A DNA stretch of 5,103 nt from Prolixibacteraceae bacterium. Lineage in GTDB: Bacteria; Bacteroidota; Bacteroidia; Bacteroidales; Prolixibacteraceae. The stretch spans positions 1 through 5,103 of the forward strand of contig JACMKG010000025.1 in the NCBI GenBank assembly GCA_014380255.1. Direction: 5' to 3'. The notes beneath the pieces were generated by a model, which worked only from the letters and a program-made list of their open reading frames with translations, was not told the origin of the DNA and ran no database searches. The translations under genes were made by a program, and so were the position numbers. This document shows, in pieces, positions 4,950 through 5,103 of this stretch (position 1 is its first letter; the number at the start of each line of letters is the position of its first letter).

Positions 4950-5103
4950 TTAATTAGTTTCCGTATTTCCAGAGTTTGGTACAAGCAATGGATTTGCATT
5001 CAAAGCTCTTGAAGGAATTGGGAAGATAGTTTTATCTTTTGCATCGGTAGGTTTATCCCACCATGCGTTTCCATAACGTTTCCAACGTACAAGGTCAGTA
5101 CGA
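4950..5103 (-). CDS. SusD/RagB-family outer-membrane lipoprotein, C-terminal fragment
   Basis: Only the last 50 codons and the TAA stop (4950-4952) lie in the window; the gene runs off the right edge. The visible protein reads RTDLVRWKRYGNAWWDKP, then TDAKDKTIFPIPSRALNAN, then PLLVPNSGNTETN. The RxDLVRWKRYG...W segment and the late FPIPxxxLxANP segment are the standard C-terminal signature of SusD-like proteins, which bind glycans at the cell surface together with a SusC TonB-dependent transporter. In such loci the susC gene usually lies directly upstream, which here would be beyond position 5103. The signal peptide and binding site are out of view, so the ligand cannot be guessed. A strong terminator follows the stop, before the GH30 gene on the same strand. 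Confidence 0.9.
   Translation of the reverse strand, partial: RTDLVRWKRYGNAWWDKPTDAKDKTIFPIPSRALNANPLLVPNSGNTETN

Overview
The window looks like chromosomal DNA of a member of the Bacteroidota. The evidence is a SusD/RagB-type C-terminus at the right edge, a lipoprotein of the DUF1080 family, no Shine-Dalgarno sequences ahead of the starts, a promoter-like box of the TAnnTTTG type, and AT-rich intergenic DNA with several palindromic repeats. I cannot place it below phylum with confidence.

Layout, left to right. A rho-independent terminator (8-33) ends a minus-strand gene for a DUF1080 / 3-keto-disaccharide hydrolase-like lipoprotein (57-866). A 363-bp divergent spacer (867-1229) separates it from a plus-strand group III 6-phosphofructokinase gene (1230-2261). 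Then comes a gene-free 744-bp stretch (2262-3005) packed with repeats: a nested inverted-repeat block (2375-2463), a 27-bp inverted pair whose right arm lies in a 38-bp tandem duplication (2516-2910), and a cluster of four small hairpins bracketed by CCATACTGT-type arms (2612-2773). A minus-strand gene for a secreted GH30 glycosidase follows (3006-4448), with a 15-bp perfect inverted repeat on its two sides. A second spacer (4449-4949) holds purine-rich A/G repeats, a large hairpin starting AACCACATAG (4626-4691) and a strong, probably bidirectional terminator (4897-4928). The window ends inside the 3' end of a minus-strand susD-like gene (4950 to beyond 5103).

Function. SusD and GH30 lie on the same strand in the order susD then GH30, which is what a polysaccharide utilisation locus (PUL) would show: glycan capture at the outer membrane, then cleavage by an exported glycosidase. 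The strong terminator between them suggests separate transcription, or limited read-through. The DUF1080 lipoprotein may also act on sugars in the envelope, but it is separated from the PUL part by the phosphofructokinase gene and the repeat region, so a link is only a guess. Phosphofructokinase is a central glycolytic enzyme and needs no link to its neighbours.

The most unusual part is the repeat-rich DNA between pfk and GH30. I see no protein-coding gene there, but several independent inverted and direct repeats. I do not claim a new system: it could be a cluster of REP-like or MITE-like elements, or a structured RNA, and copy-number searches in the source genome would decide.
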